From Kappaphycus alvarezii (taxonomy: Eukaryota > Rhodophyta > Florideophyceae > Gigartinales > Solieriaceae), in the NCBI GenBank assembly GCA_002205965.3, contig NADL03000206.1:26396-90395 (forward strand): a stretch of DNA of 64,000 nt, in the 5' to 3' direction. The notes below the pieces were generated by a model that was not told the origin of the DNA, ran no database searches, and worked only from the letters and a program-made list of their open reading frames with translations. Shown here piece by piece: positions 36,691 to 44,900 of this stretch. The position numbers and the translations under genes were made by a program. Within the stretch, counting starts at the first letter, position 1; the number at the start of each line of letters is the position of its first letter.

Positions 36691-38010
36691 CAGCAGGCTG
36701 TGAAGTGGCCGGCCTTCCAAACCAAGTACTCGAACCCTTGCATCGTCACGGAGGAAAGACACCCGCACTATCAGCTCTGTTCAAGCTCAGGGAAGAGATC
36801 AAGGAGGGCCATCCATGCACGTCGTCTGGTCCCTTACCATCAGAGGCCTGAAGAATTCCTTCTCACACAGGACTATGCGCAACCACGGGGCATACTCATC
36901 TTTAACTATAGAATGATTCCTATGGGAGGAAAAAGGGCCTGGGAATGGATCATCTCGGTTACGCGGGACTACTACGAACTCCACGTAATCATCCATTTCT
37001 ACATTAATATATGCCTATGTTTTCGTACGTTGAACGGACCATTGCTACCTCAAGAAGATTTCCGACTATTAATAAGAGTTCTATTTTCATTCCAAAACGG
37101 AAGGTTCACGGAAGCAGGTCCAGAGTTTGTGGAGGTAATATATCATTACTCTATAGGAAGATATGGAATGGTAGCTGCTGGAGACTTGTCGCAAACGTAT
37201 CTGAATATTATCCGTCCAATTTACGTATTTCTCAAGAACAACCAAGACGTGCGACTGAGAGGTTACGCCTTACCCCCGGATATGGAATACAGGCTGGTCC
37301 CGTATCCTCTATGGGAACCTTACGTTTCTCCGCCACAAATTGGGAACGTTGGAGGCGGCGAGGATCCTCCTGAAGCAGTGATGATGACCAGAGGAGGACC
37401 TTCAGGAGACAACAACCCGCCCAGAAGAGGTTCCGGTCGTCCCCCGAGAGGACCTCGTGCAGGTCCCAGTACGTCAGGAGCTGGTCGCGGCCATTCATCG
37501 GGACCGTCCACCACAACTTCATCTCTAGCTTTGCTTCACAACCATGCACAGCATACAGTCGGAAGAAGAAGATTATCTTTTTGGCTGCGCAATATCTCCG
37601 AGGATGCGAACGATGCGCAGGTCATTTCTTATTTCATGATAAGCATCTGTTTATGTTTTAGGGCGCTACATGGACCGCACTTATCTTACGAAGATTCGTT
37701 CTTGATGATGCGCGTCTTCTTTTCTTATCGACATCCATTCCTCCGGCATCTTCCAGAAGAGTTTGCATATCACATATATTTTTTCACTCTTGGAAGATTC
37801 GGAAGAGTCACGGAAGAAGAATGTATTCAACCCCACCTCGATGTGATCAAACCAATATATGAGGCTATGCTACAAAGTGAGGTACCAGTAATGCGAACCT
37901 ACTTTTTAGAGCATCATATTGGTAATCAGTTGCATCCGTACCCGTTTGAGAGACCATACATCTTATCAATAAGACAGCGAACACTAACGGAAGCAGAAGA
38001 AGAGCAGTGA
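36688..38010 (+). CDS. Integrase C-terminus with twin-module pol tail (440 codons open)
   Basis: The first ATG of this open stretch is internal; the true product is the end of the pol polyprotein. Residues 1-56 finish an SH3-like/GPY-F region (VKWPAF, SNPCIVTEERHPHY, AIHARRLVPYHQ). Residues about 80-215 form module 1 and about 290-425 module 2. The two align over their length: ICLCFRTLNGPLLPQEDF against ICLCFRALHGPHLSYEDS, RVLFSF against RVFFSY, IGRYGMV against LGRFGRV, IIRPIY against VIKPIY, and PYPLWEPY against PYPFERPY. They are linked by about 70 residues rich in Gly, Pro, Arg and Ser. Chromoviruses carry a chromodomain here. I do not recognise the module. It ends TGA 38010, just before the polypurine tract. 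It could direct target choice or act in assembly; both are guesses. Confidence 0.85.
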   Translation: MQQAVKWPAFQTKYSNPCIVTEERHPHYQLCSSSGKRSRRAIHARRLVPYHQRPEEFLLTQDYAQPRGILIFNYRMIPMGGKRAWEWIISVTRDYYELHVIIHFYINICLCFRTLNGPLLPQEDFRLLIRVLFSFQNGRFTEAGPEFVEVIYHYSIGRYGMVAAGDLSQTYLNIIRPIYVFLKNNQDVRLRGYALPPDMEYRLVPYPLWEPYVSPPQIGNVGGGEDPPEAVMMTRGGPSGDNNPPRRGSGRPPRGPRAGPSTSGAGRGHSSGPSTTTSSLALLHNHAQHTVGRRRLSFWLRNISEDANDAQVISYFMISICLCFRALHGPHLSYEDSFLMMRVFFSYRHPFLRHLPEEFAYHIYFFTLGRFGRVTEEECIQPHLDVIKPIYEAMLQSEVPVMRTYFLEHHIGNQLHPYPFERPYILSIRQRTLTEAEEEQ

Positions 38011-38028
38011 CGACCCGGGACGTTCGCC

Positions 38029-38043
38029 TTGAGAAAGGGGGCG
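38029..38043 (+). other. Polypurine tract
   Basis: TTGAGAAAGGGGGCG lies directly before the 3' LTR, where plus-strand DNA priming starts in LTR elements. The same tract is found in copy 3 (minus strand, 49472-49486). In copy 1 it has changed to a GTGCGGGGG-like tract. Confidence 0.8.
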
Positions 38044-38045
38044 TG

Positions 38046-38155
38046 TAATACAAAAAATGGTCCTCCCTCATTTAATACAGGAAATGGTCCTCCCTTCACG
38101 TAATACAGGAAATGGTCCTCCTTCACGTAAGACAGGAAATGGTCCTCCCCTCGTG
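38046..38155 (+). repeat. Tandem repeats of about 28 bp at the start of U3
   Basis: The core GGAAATGGTCCTCCC is repeated four times at intervals of about 28 bp, with the first unit reading AAAAAATGG. The same array stands at the start of the 5' LTR (30472-30590) and in copy 3 (57020-57129 with four units, 49385-49471 with three). Copy 1 lacks it. Its place at the U3 start is where enhancers lie in retroelements. Confidence 0.75.
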
Positions 38156-38412
38156 TAATCCAGCAACCTACAACGATCCCGCCCCTAACTTCTCCAACCG
38201 TCATTTCCAAATTTACTTCCATTTTATCTAGATATTTTTATACTGTATTTAACCCTCTGAATCGACCCCGAATCAAGTCCCTTTTCCCTTTTAGCTTACC
38301 TCCTCCTCCAAATTCGCCTTTTTTTGAGAAGAAGGGCGCAAATGCACTATTGCAAAATCCCTTGCAGATTTATTTTACCTATTCCTAATCTATAGAACCT
38401 GCCCCGGGAGCC

Positions 38413-38420
38413 TATTTAAA
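38413..38420 (+). promoter_or_regulatory. Possible upstream TATA box for the LTR ORF
   Basis: TATTTAAA lies about 110 bases before the ATG of the LTR ORF and is conserved in copies 2 and 3 (copy 1 has CTAATTAAAC). It would allow transcription of the acidic ORF separately from the genomic RNA, whose likelier TATA box is about 820 bases downstream at 39231. This rests on position and sequence only. Confidence 0.4.
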
Positions 38421-38529
38421 CCCCTTTATTCTAAGTTCCAAATGCCCCCGATCATTTTACTCATCACCCCTCTCCCCCCACACACCCAAAGCACCCCACA
38501 TTGCCTCCTGTTCCCCAACTTCTATCACA

Positions 38530-39102
38530 ATGAGCAACCTTCGCCCCTCTGTCCCTATTTCCAAAAACCGCCCTTCCCGTTCCATCAATGGCCTTCGTCT
38601 CGCCGCCTACGGGCCAACCGATGCCGACGACTACATCCGGCGGCAAACAAAGAAGCAAATCATCGAGTTCGTGCGCCGCCTCTTCATAGAAGAAGAAGCG
38701 AGGGAGGTAAGTCCGGGAGAGGCTGAGAAGGTCGAGGAGGAGAGCGGGGAGTCCTTCGAGGAATGGTTAGCCCCTGAGCTAGTGTACGAGGATCAGGAAG
38801 ATGAGGATGAGGAGGATGAGGAGGAGGATGAGGAAGAAGAGGATGAGGAGGAGGAGGAGGAGGAAGAGGAAGATGAGGCAACAGGGGGCATGGAAAGTGT
38901 TGGACCGGTGGGGCCTGGAATAGAGAGTATGGATCAAGTTGTGCCCACGATGGAACCGGATGGAGATATCTTTAGTAGTCTAGATATCTCCCAGGGGGAA
39001 ATAGAGAGTTGTGAGCCATTCGCAGATATTTGTGGGGACTGCTTGGACAGCATGGATATTTTAGAGGAGTTGTTTGGATCTGATTTAGAGAATGGGAAAT
39101 AA
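38530..39102 (+). CDS. LTR-encoded acidic protein, intact (190 codons)
   Basis: The ATG at 38530 follows a TATTTAAA box. Residues 1-50 are basic (SKNRPSRSINGLRL, then DADDYIRRQTKKQIIEFVRR) and probably helical. Residues 51-85 are mixed and acidic. Residues about 87-118 are almost only Asp and Glu. The tail from 120 has MDQVVPTMEPDGDIFSSLD and DSMDILEELFGSDLENGK, an acidic and hydrophobic pattern like an activation domain, plus CGDC. The ORF is present in all five LTRs that reach this region, and intact in two. A GTAAGT at 38707-38712 lies inside it. A transcription or chromatin role is an inference; I know no family for it. Confidence 0.75.
   Translation: MSNLRPSVPISKNRPSRSINGLRLAAYGPTDADDYIRRQTKKQIIEFVRRLFIEEEAREVSPGEAEKVEEESGESFEEWLAPELVYEDQEDEDEEDEEEDEEEEDEEEEEEEEEDEATGGMESVGPVGPGIESMDQVVPTMEPDGDIFSSLDISQGEIESCEPFADICGDCLDSMDILEELFGSDLENGK
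38962..38991 (+). repeat. Inverted repeat inside the LTR ORF
   Basis: The arms GGAGATATCT and AGATATCTCC are perfect complements separated by ten bases. The same arms occur in every LTR that reaches this part (27505-27534, 31394-31423, 48516-48545, 56151-56180), even where the spacer has changed in copy 1. The arms encode DGDIF and DIS of the acidic protein tail, so protein constraint may explain part of the conservation. Confidence 0.7.
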
Positions 39103-39230
39103 GAGGACCAAATTAATTGTTAGTTTCTTAAGTATCTTTTGCTTAGAGTATATTGTCCACACAAAGTATTTTTATGCATTTCTTAGTATCTTCTGTAGTT
39201 TTGTTCGGACTTTAGGGGTAGCCAAAAGTC

Positions 39231-39330
39231 TATATAAGCTGAGTAAACTGCTTCCTCATGGAGAGGTCAAGCAAGTTGGCAGACAACTTCAAGCCAAGTC
39301 CCGAGTAGTAGGAAGTTGAGAGTCAACTTC
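39231..39330 (+). promoter_or_regulatory. TATA box and two hairpins in the 3' LTR
   Basis: TATATAAG is at 39231-39238. The hairpins AAGTTG/CAACTT and GAAGTTGA/TCAACTTC are at 39273-39289 and 39312-39330. They are the same elements as in the 5' LTR and would drive outward transcription into the 39.5-40 kb region if active. Confidence 0.55.
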
Positions 39331-39542
39331 AGACCCAAGAAAACTTTTTCTTACGCTAGTCGCAGAGCGTCGGTGGTAGACCCTGCCCCTTTTATACTTG
39401 CTTGTAGCTTCTCAACTCTCTTCTATATACACTCCCTTTTGTTCGTTCAACAATACCACGGCAGCACTTTTGTCGCTCGCAACACCTCCTTCTCAGGGTA
39501 ATTGGTTCTGAGGATCTCCTCCCCCGACGATTTACCCTATCA

Positions 39543-40056
39543 GCTAGATCAAGAATCACTTCGAGTGTTGGTTTACGCTGACTCTTCCATAATAACCACC
39601 CTGATGGCAATGCTCAACTCGGTTATATTATACTACTTGCTGATGCATCTAATCGTTGTTTTGTTATTCATTTCTCTTCCTACAAGTCTCGGCGAATTCC
39701 ACGATCAAGCATGGCTGGAGAGACCCTCTCCTTTGTTGATGGTTTCGATTCTGCATTTTTGATACGACACGATTTAGAGAGACTGTTGGGTCGTAGCATC
39801 CCTTTACTAATGTTTACAGACAGCAAACAGTTTTTTGATGTATTGACCAGATCTCGATACACATCAGAACGCGGACTCATGGTCGACATTGCAGCTGCGA
39901 GAGAAGCGTATCGTGAACGAGAAATTTCAACGTGGCCCTCATTCAGTCTAAGTTCAACATTGCTGATTCCTTACAAAAGTCAGAGGCAATAATGCTCTTC
40001 GAAAGCTTCTTGAACTAATGAAGTCAATCACGATGTTGAGCAATGGGTAATGGCCC
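39543..40056 (+). pseudogene. Ty1/copia RNase H and pol terminus (truncated)
   Basis: Across frames the region reads LGYIILLADAS-like sequence near 39620, then GETLSFVDGFDSAFLIRHDLE, LMFTDSKQFFDVLTR, RGLMVDIAAAREAYREREIS, and a terminal SKFNIADSLTK-like block near 39950. This is a copia RNase H of the DAFDAAFVLRHDLE type, known from many copia elements. The frame 39711-39992 covers most of it. It starts abruptly at the LTR edge of Ty3 copy 2, so everything upstream is missing. A G-rich tract and a probable LTR follow. Confidence 0.82.
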
Positions 40057-40110
40057 CTAACGAGAATTAGATTTTTATTCGAGTACACTCAGACATGAAA
40101 ATTGGGGGTG

Positions 40111-40524
40111 TGTTTAGAATTTTATACATCTACAGTGACATCGTCAACATTCCATGGTATGCAAATGCATCATGTCATGCGTGAACTCTAATTAACTCAC
40201 TGTCTTGCTTAATTCAAGATTTTACTCCATTCGAAACATCCTCTATTCTTCGAATTTTTATTCGGAATTATCTCTTACTCTAATTGAACAAGGAAGCCGG
40301 TATCAAGTTGAAATTCATAGGCAGTATAAATGTGCATCACTTTTTGAGTTCAAAAATAAAGAAGCAACCAACATCCTTTATCAACCTTGCTTGTTAAAAC
40401 ACCGCGATCGTTCGCACTGACGTGTATTCGTCCCCAACCAGCGTGTATTCGCTCTTTCTCCTTTAATTCCTTTATTCTGTTACATCACTGGAGAGTCCAT
40501 TTCTCTTCCCTAACTTTTTCAACA
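40111..40524 (+). repeat. Probable 3' LTR of the Ty1/copia relic
   Basis: A GGGGGTG purine-rich tract (40104-40110) is followed by TGTTTAGAATTTTA, as expected for the start of an LTR. A plausible end is TTTTTCA or TTTTTCAACA at 40521-40524. AATAAA occurs near 40357 and could be a polyadenylation signal. There is no second copy in the window to confirm the limits. Confidence 0.5.
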
Positions 40525-41048
40525 TTAGAAGCTGGTGGAGAGAAGGATTAGTAAGGTGCAGGCATATCTCATGGTATGCCCAGGTAGTTTTGCTGGCAAG
40601 TACGACTTCTGATCATCGGTAACCCTCTGAGATACCCCGGGCCCCAATTCACCACATCTTTCAAAAAATTAAAGCACCCAAACATTCACACCTCACGATC
40701 TCGGGACGTAGATACAGACACTCGTTTCTCCGCTGCCACATATCACGACAGCTAAGAACGATTTGAAATAGTGTATGGAATGACTTTGTCGATATTTAGT
40801 ACGCAACTTATACTGGATATTCAAGTAAGATTCGTGTCGATTTCGGTAGCAACTTACAAAGTAGTGAACTACAGCTATTGTCGAAAAGGTTGCAACTTCT
40901 GATGTGGTATTTGGAAAAAGAAGCCATTAACCCCCCGGGATTGCAAAAAGTAATATTGACCCGTGCTTCGTATCCATGGCAAAGCATCAGATGAATTTTC
41001 TAATACGAAAATTCATGTTCTCTTAAAACTTGGGTTACAGGCTATGAA
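40525..41048 (+). other. No recognisable feature
   Basis: No coding signal is visible. It contains a short word TTTCAAAAAATTAAAGCACC near 40669 similar to one near 58080 after RLE family A, which may mark a shared 3' end but is too short to be sure. Confidence 0.5.
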
Positions 41049-41148
41049 GGGGAACGTTTTGGGTGTTTTACTCTTGGAAGATTTATCCGATCTATCCCAT
41101 GGTTTTCCAGACAACCACAATCGACTCAAAAAGGGTATACCGACACAG
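41049..41148 (+). repeat. About 110-bp dispersed repeat, copy 2 of 3
   Basis: This is the same sequence as at 29722-29835, here placed just upstream of and in the same sense as RLE family B. It ends at GACACAGTC, so it lacks the last 15-20 bases shared by the other two copies. Confidence 0.8.
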
Positions 41149-41155
41149 TCTATGA

Positions 41156-42464
41156 TTGATACTAATTTCGAAAAGCAAAAAAATCTACAAAACGGCTGGA
41201 GAAATCAAAGTTATGCATGAAGTATCATTGATGATGCGAAGAGTATTCGAAGGCATGCACCGTCGTCTCCCAGACAGTGCAGCTCACCGCCCAGTTTCCA
41301 CTACGTATGGGGGGCTCGGACTTCCCCTAACCGAAACCATCGCAGAGGCATGCTACGCTGGCTGTCTCTCCTCCTACCCACTTCTTCGCCTCCTCCTCGG
41401 TGATTGCTTCGACGTCTCCTCCTTGATCTCAACGCCTCTCGCCTCTATCCGGGCCAAATACAGCCTCCCGAAAGTTTCTCCCCCCCGCCGTCCTTGCTGG
41501 CCTCCGCGCCTCTTCTTCCCCCGGCCTGTCTGACTTCCAGACAACTGCTACTGCTGAGATCACAAAGGCGCTTCCCACAGACTTCTCTCTTCCGTCGACC
41601 TCTCCTTCTCCGAAGGCTCCCAGCTACTCCGCCGCCTAGCTTCCGTCGCTTCTTCCCACGCCTCCCGTCCCTTTCACAACCTCCCGCGAGCCCTCTCGGT
41701 ACCGCGGGCCGCTCCTGAAGTATAGCGAACCATGTTTGCCCCGTCTTGGTGTCCTCATCTTCCAAGACAACCCTGCACCTATTGCGCGCCGCCACTTCCC
41801 GCATGTCCCACCACTGGATTCCTACGGACACCATGCCTCTGTCTGTCCTGCGCCGACGGCTCCATTTGGCGCCACAATTGTTGTTCGCGACCGCCTCATT
41901 TCGAGGTATCACGCTCATCAATTGGATTCGCCCTGTCCGGGAATGGGACTTTCCGCAGACTTGCCCCGACCGTCCAACTCCGCCGCGCCGCCTCGACATC
42001 TACATCGATGATGTCCAGTTCTCTCCCGTCCCGCAGGGCTACGACGTCACTGTCATCAGCCCCCACTCCGCTCCATACGCCCACCGGCGGATTCACACGC
42101 CCCTCGCTGCCGTTACTGCATCTGAGCGCGCGAAATCTCTCCGCTTTGGCCACCTCTGCGCCGAACTACGTATCGACTTCCACCCGATGGCTTTCGATAT
42201 GTACGGGTCTGCCGGTCCCGGTGCCGAACGAGGTCTGTCCAGAATTGCTGAGTACATACCACTATGTAAAGGCAGTAGCCCTGCCTTCGAGCGCGATCGC
42301 TTGTTCACGATTATCAGTTCGCTCGTACAACAGGGAACAGCTGACCATATTTTTCATGCATTAAAAACACCCAAATTTCCCCCCTCGTACAACAACGAAC
42401 TTCTGCCGCGATCAACCGACGACTTCTCCACCATTCCTGGCTCGGATAGATTTTTCCCCTTTTG
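41156..42464 (+). pseudogene. Non-LTR RT C-terminus and RLE, family B, copy 2
   Basis: This is the best preserved copy of family B. From 41290 it reads YGGLGLPLTETIAEACYAG, a typical segment after the RT palm in CRE/R2-like elements, then a variable stretch. The knuckle region follows with YGHHASVCP and WRHN near 41820-41900. The endonuclease core is RRLDIYIDDVQ at 41986 and GYDVTVISP at 42037, then FDMYGSAGPGAE and GLSRIAEYIPLCKGSSPAFERDRLF to 42310. The frame 41746-42465 covers the endonuclease and C-terminus without a stop. Upstream frames are shifted near 41470, 41640 and 41850. It is a dead 5'-truncated copy, the usual fate of non-LTR elements. Confidence 0.75.
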
Positions 42465-42729
42465 AGAGCCGCTAGCCCCCCTTTTCTGCTTGGTAAAGTC
42501 TTTTCTTCTTCTTCTTCCTCTTGATGACATATAAGAATTTTCATCACTGATAACATTGGTAGCACTGGTTTGTCGCTGGCTAGCCGCTATTTTCAATATT
42601 AGAATACTCGCTTGCCGAACTCGCGTTTCAGAGACTGTTTGTTGACACCGGAGGATTTTTGCGGACTATAATGGTGAAGGCAGTCGGCTAGCTGCCTGTC
42701 AGGCAGAAAACCCCTAGTTCAGGATATAG

Positions 42730-43770
42730 CGCTCAGTATACTTACTCCTCGGAGCCCAGAAGCACCATGGACGCGCGGAACGCTTGACTCTTACAGTTCC
42801 TGGTGGGAATCGCCTCTTGCATTACCTCATGAGGATCATCCGTCAGTTTCTTCTGGGGTGATGTTTTTGGGAGCAGGAAACATTGAACGGAATGATCTTG
42901 GACGGTAGGCCAGACAAGGACCATTTCACATGAGCGCCCACGGCGCGGCGTGTGTTCCCAGAGACCTTTGTGGGGTTATCAGAGGTCGCAGGGAGTCGAC
43001 GCGACAGTTTGCGTTCCAGGCCGGTGACCTTGTCGCGGTGTGCAATTGACGCAGCTCCTCCCACTTCACGGGTATCTCTTGATCGTACGTCGGCCTTGAA
43101 TGGTGATACGACGGTGACATCGCAAGCGATGGAGCACTTCGCAGTACCATCGGGGGCTGACGGTGGCTGGACGAGGATGTCAGCTGGTCGTAGCTCGTGC
43201 CGGGTACCAGGAGCGGGACCTCAAACTGGCAGTACAGACCGGCTGCACGGACGATACAGCCGGCAATGACGTTGCGTAGCGAGTCATGGCAGTGTTTGCG
43301 GCCGAAACCCGAAGGACACAAGTCCACTGCGTGGTCTCCTTGCCTGTCCATGGGTCGTTTGAAATGCTCAAAGGTCGGAAGGAGCGAGTCATCGAAGACA
43401 GACAGTCCAAGGTAGCGACGTCTCATAGTCTTCCAGTGTCTCCCGACACTTCCGTATCGGTGGTGAGAGCAGCGAGGAGGAATGCGGCGCCAAGGCCTTT
43501 GCGGATTGCAAGGCCCCGTATCTGGTTCTTAACTGCGGCGACGGTGTGATTGTTTGGGTTTGGACAACGAACCCAGACGTCATCGTTCCAGTGTGCCTTG
43601 GCCAGCGCCTCCTGGTGCACACCCTTTAGGTATGTTTGCACGTGGGTGTGCTCGGCAGAGAGGGGAAGCGGGTCGAAGGAACCCAGGTCGACGGATCTAC
43701 TGCAATCAATGATGATGATCCAGTTCCGATTATATGCTGGTTCAGCCTACTCTCGTTTGGCAGGTTAATG
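42730..43770 (-). pseudogene. Non-LTR RT C-terminus and RLE, family C, copy 1
   Basis: The minus strand reads, in three frames, NNHTVAAVKNQIRGLAIRKG near 43540, LRRRYLGLSVFDD near 43425, RQGDHAVDLCPSGFGRKHCHD near 43345-43280 (zinc knuckle), RPADILVQ near 43185 and ACDVTVVSPFKAD near 43130 (restriction-like endonuclease core), then IAHRDKVTGLERK near 43045. The order matches the copy at 58991-59560. It lies tail to tail with family B at 41156-42464. Frameshifts near 43430 and 43190 disable it. Confidence 0.72.
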
Positions 43771-43995
43771 TTGGCAAACGGAGCACATGGAACACATCAC
43801 TGAACGACAACTTTTACGGATGTAACATATTGAAGCTGGTGGACTTGTTCACGCAGCCCGCGATAAATTCATTGCTGGAATAAATAATGGGTAGTTCGTT
43901 TACTGAGAGCGTTTGGAGGGCAATTATGCGGGGACTTTTTGGAGAAAGAGCGCGAAATGTTCAGCGAGAACGACTTCCCTGTCAGACTTCTCTCT

Positions 43996-44757
43996 TCAGT
44001 TGCTATGTTCAGTACCCTCATCATGCTTTCTGCCATTTCCCCCATTCTCACCGTTATTCCCAGGCTCGTTTCCTTCATTCTCACCGTTATGCTCAGCATC
44101 ATTTCCTTTTTCAGGTACAGTTGGTTGGTCATCGCTTTGATTCATTCCGACCGACCGACGATGGTCCGCGACCTCTGCCAGCAGGCCTAAATTGAAAAAC
44201 CCAGCGATTCGCTCTTCCGTAGGCTCGTTTCCGCCAGCCTCTGCTCTTGCCTACCGCTGCAGTTTCTCTCGCACCCCGATGCATACGGATCTCGTACTTT
44301 TGAAAATGGGACCGGATTGCGTTCTACTTCTCGTACCCACATGCCTCGAAATTTCGCGGTAGTTTCTCCCGGAAGTCCCTAGAGCCGTCAAGAATCGTTC
44401 TTGTTCGGCGTATGACCAGTATCTCCGCTTTTTCTTCTGAGCGCTCTCCTGTTCTGATCTGCCTACTGTCTCAGAGGCGGGAGCGTCCCTTTTCAAGTCT
44501 GATGAATTTCTTTGAGCCGCAGTTCCTGCGGCTGTGTCGTTAACCCTATCACCGGTTGTGCAGTCTGAAACAAGTGGGTGGGCTACTTCTGTGGCCTCTA
44601 TCTGTTGTTGGGCGGATCTTACTTCATCCTTGCTTTCCTGGGCGCCCACCTCGCATGCGGGTGTTAATTCTTGTGCCCTAGAAAGTTTTGGCCTGTCATC
44701 CTCTCTTTCATGACAACGACTAGTCTTGCAAAAGTCCTGGTTATTAGGGTCGTACAT
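43996..44757 (-). pseudogene. MYB/SANT SHAQKYF-class protein (frame disrupted)
   Basis: The first in-frame ATG is 44757; the open frame extends to 44871 without one. A polar N-terminal region leads to KKKRRYWSY, EQERFLTAL, NYREISRHVGTRSRTQ (44445-44325), which is a single SANT/MYB repeat. One base is missing near 44323. In the next frame the sequence continues SHFQKYEIRMHRG, the SHAQKYF-class signature. A second shift restores the first frame, in which a TAG at 44251 interrupts, and the rest reads EERIAGFFNLGLLAEVAD and an Asn/Gly/Glu-rich tail to TGA at 43996-43998. The class binds DNA and regulates transcription. The two compensating shifts suggest either a young pseudogene or consensus errors. 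It is probably the only host gene recognisable here. Confidence 0.7.
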
Positions 44758-44893
44758 TATCAATGCTGCTTTTGTTCTTGGAATCAGAGTTGGTTGCGCT
44801 TTGAGAGAGGATTTGAAGTTTGCTAGGTAGAGGGTCAGAGGGATGCGTTTTGGTACTTCGTGGGGGATCAAGGAATTGTCGGGATAGGGAACG

Positions 44894-44900
44894 TTTTATA
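44894..44900 (-). promoter_or_regulatory. TATA box upstream of the MYB-like gene
   Basis: TATAAAA reads on the minus strand 137 bases before the candidate ATG at 44757. It lies just after an in-frame stop, which fits a transcription start between them. Confidence 0.4.

Larger units (their letters stand above)
30470..39542 (+). mobile_element. Ty3/gypsy LTR retrotransposon, copy 2 (complete)
   Basis: A 9.07-kb element lies between two near-identical LTRs (30470-31972 and 38044-39542), both TG...CA. The order of domains is primer-binding site, gag with two CCHC knuckles, aspartic protease, RT, RNase H, integrase, integrase tail with twin modules, and polypurine tract. Single-base indels break gag-pol at several points. 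The bases next to the LTRs are GCTTG on the left and GCTAG on the right, so a five-base target duplication is at best imperfect. The left flank is a non-LTR fragment and the right flank a copia RNase H, which are unrelated to each other. Confidence 0.95.
38044..39542 (+). repeat. 3' LTR of Ty3/gypsy copy 2
   Basis: It is 1499 bp, from TGTAATAC to CTATCA, and nearly identical to the 5' LTR. It carries the intact form of the LTR ORF (38530-39102). Near-identity of the two LTRs implies a recent insertion or recent conversion. Confidence 0.93.

Noticed and set aside
37232-37549. Minus-strand ORFs inside the pol tail
   Set aside because: They are shadows of the linker and module coding strand; the same shadows appear in copy 3 at 49966-50283.
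36688-38010. Envelope-like gene after integrase
   Set aside because: The open frame begins inside the integrase C-terminal region and continues it. There is no signal peptide, furin-like site or clear membrane anchor; the hydrophobic stretches are parts of the repeated module.
38684-38881. Proline/histidine/leucine-rich ORFs opposite the acidic tract (also 48570-48859 and 56205-56746)
   Set aside because: They are antisense readings of the GAGGAT/GAGGAA repeat. Low-complexity DNA is open in several frames by composition.
42926-43426. Independent 166-codon host gene
   Set aside because: It contains the zinc knuckle of RLE family C, and its second half is out of frame with the endonuclease core read in other frames.
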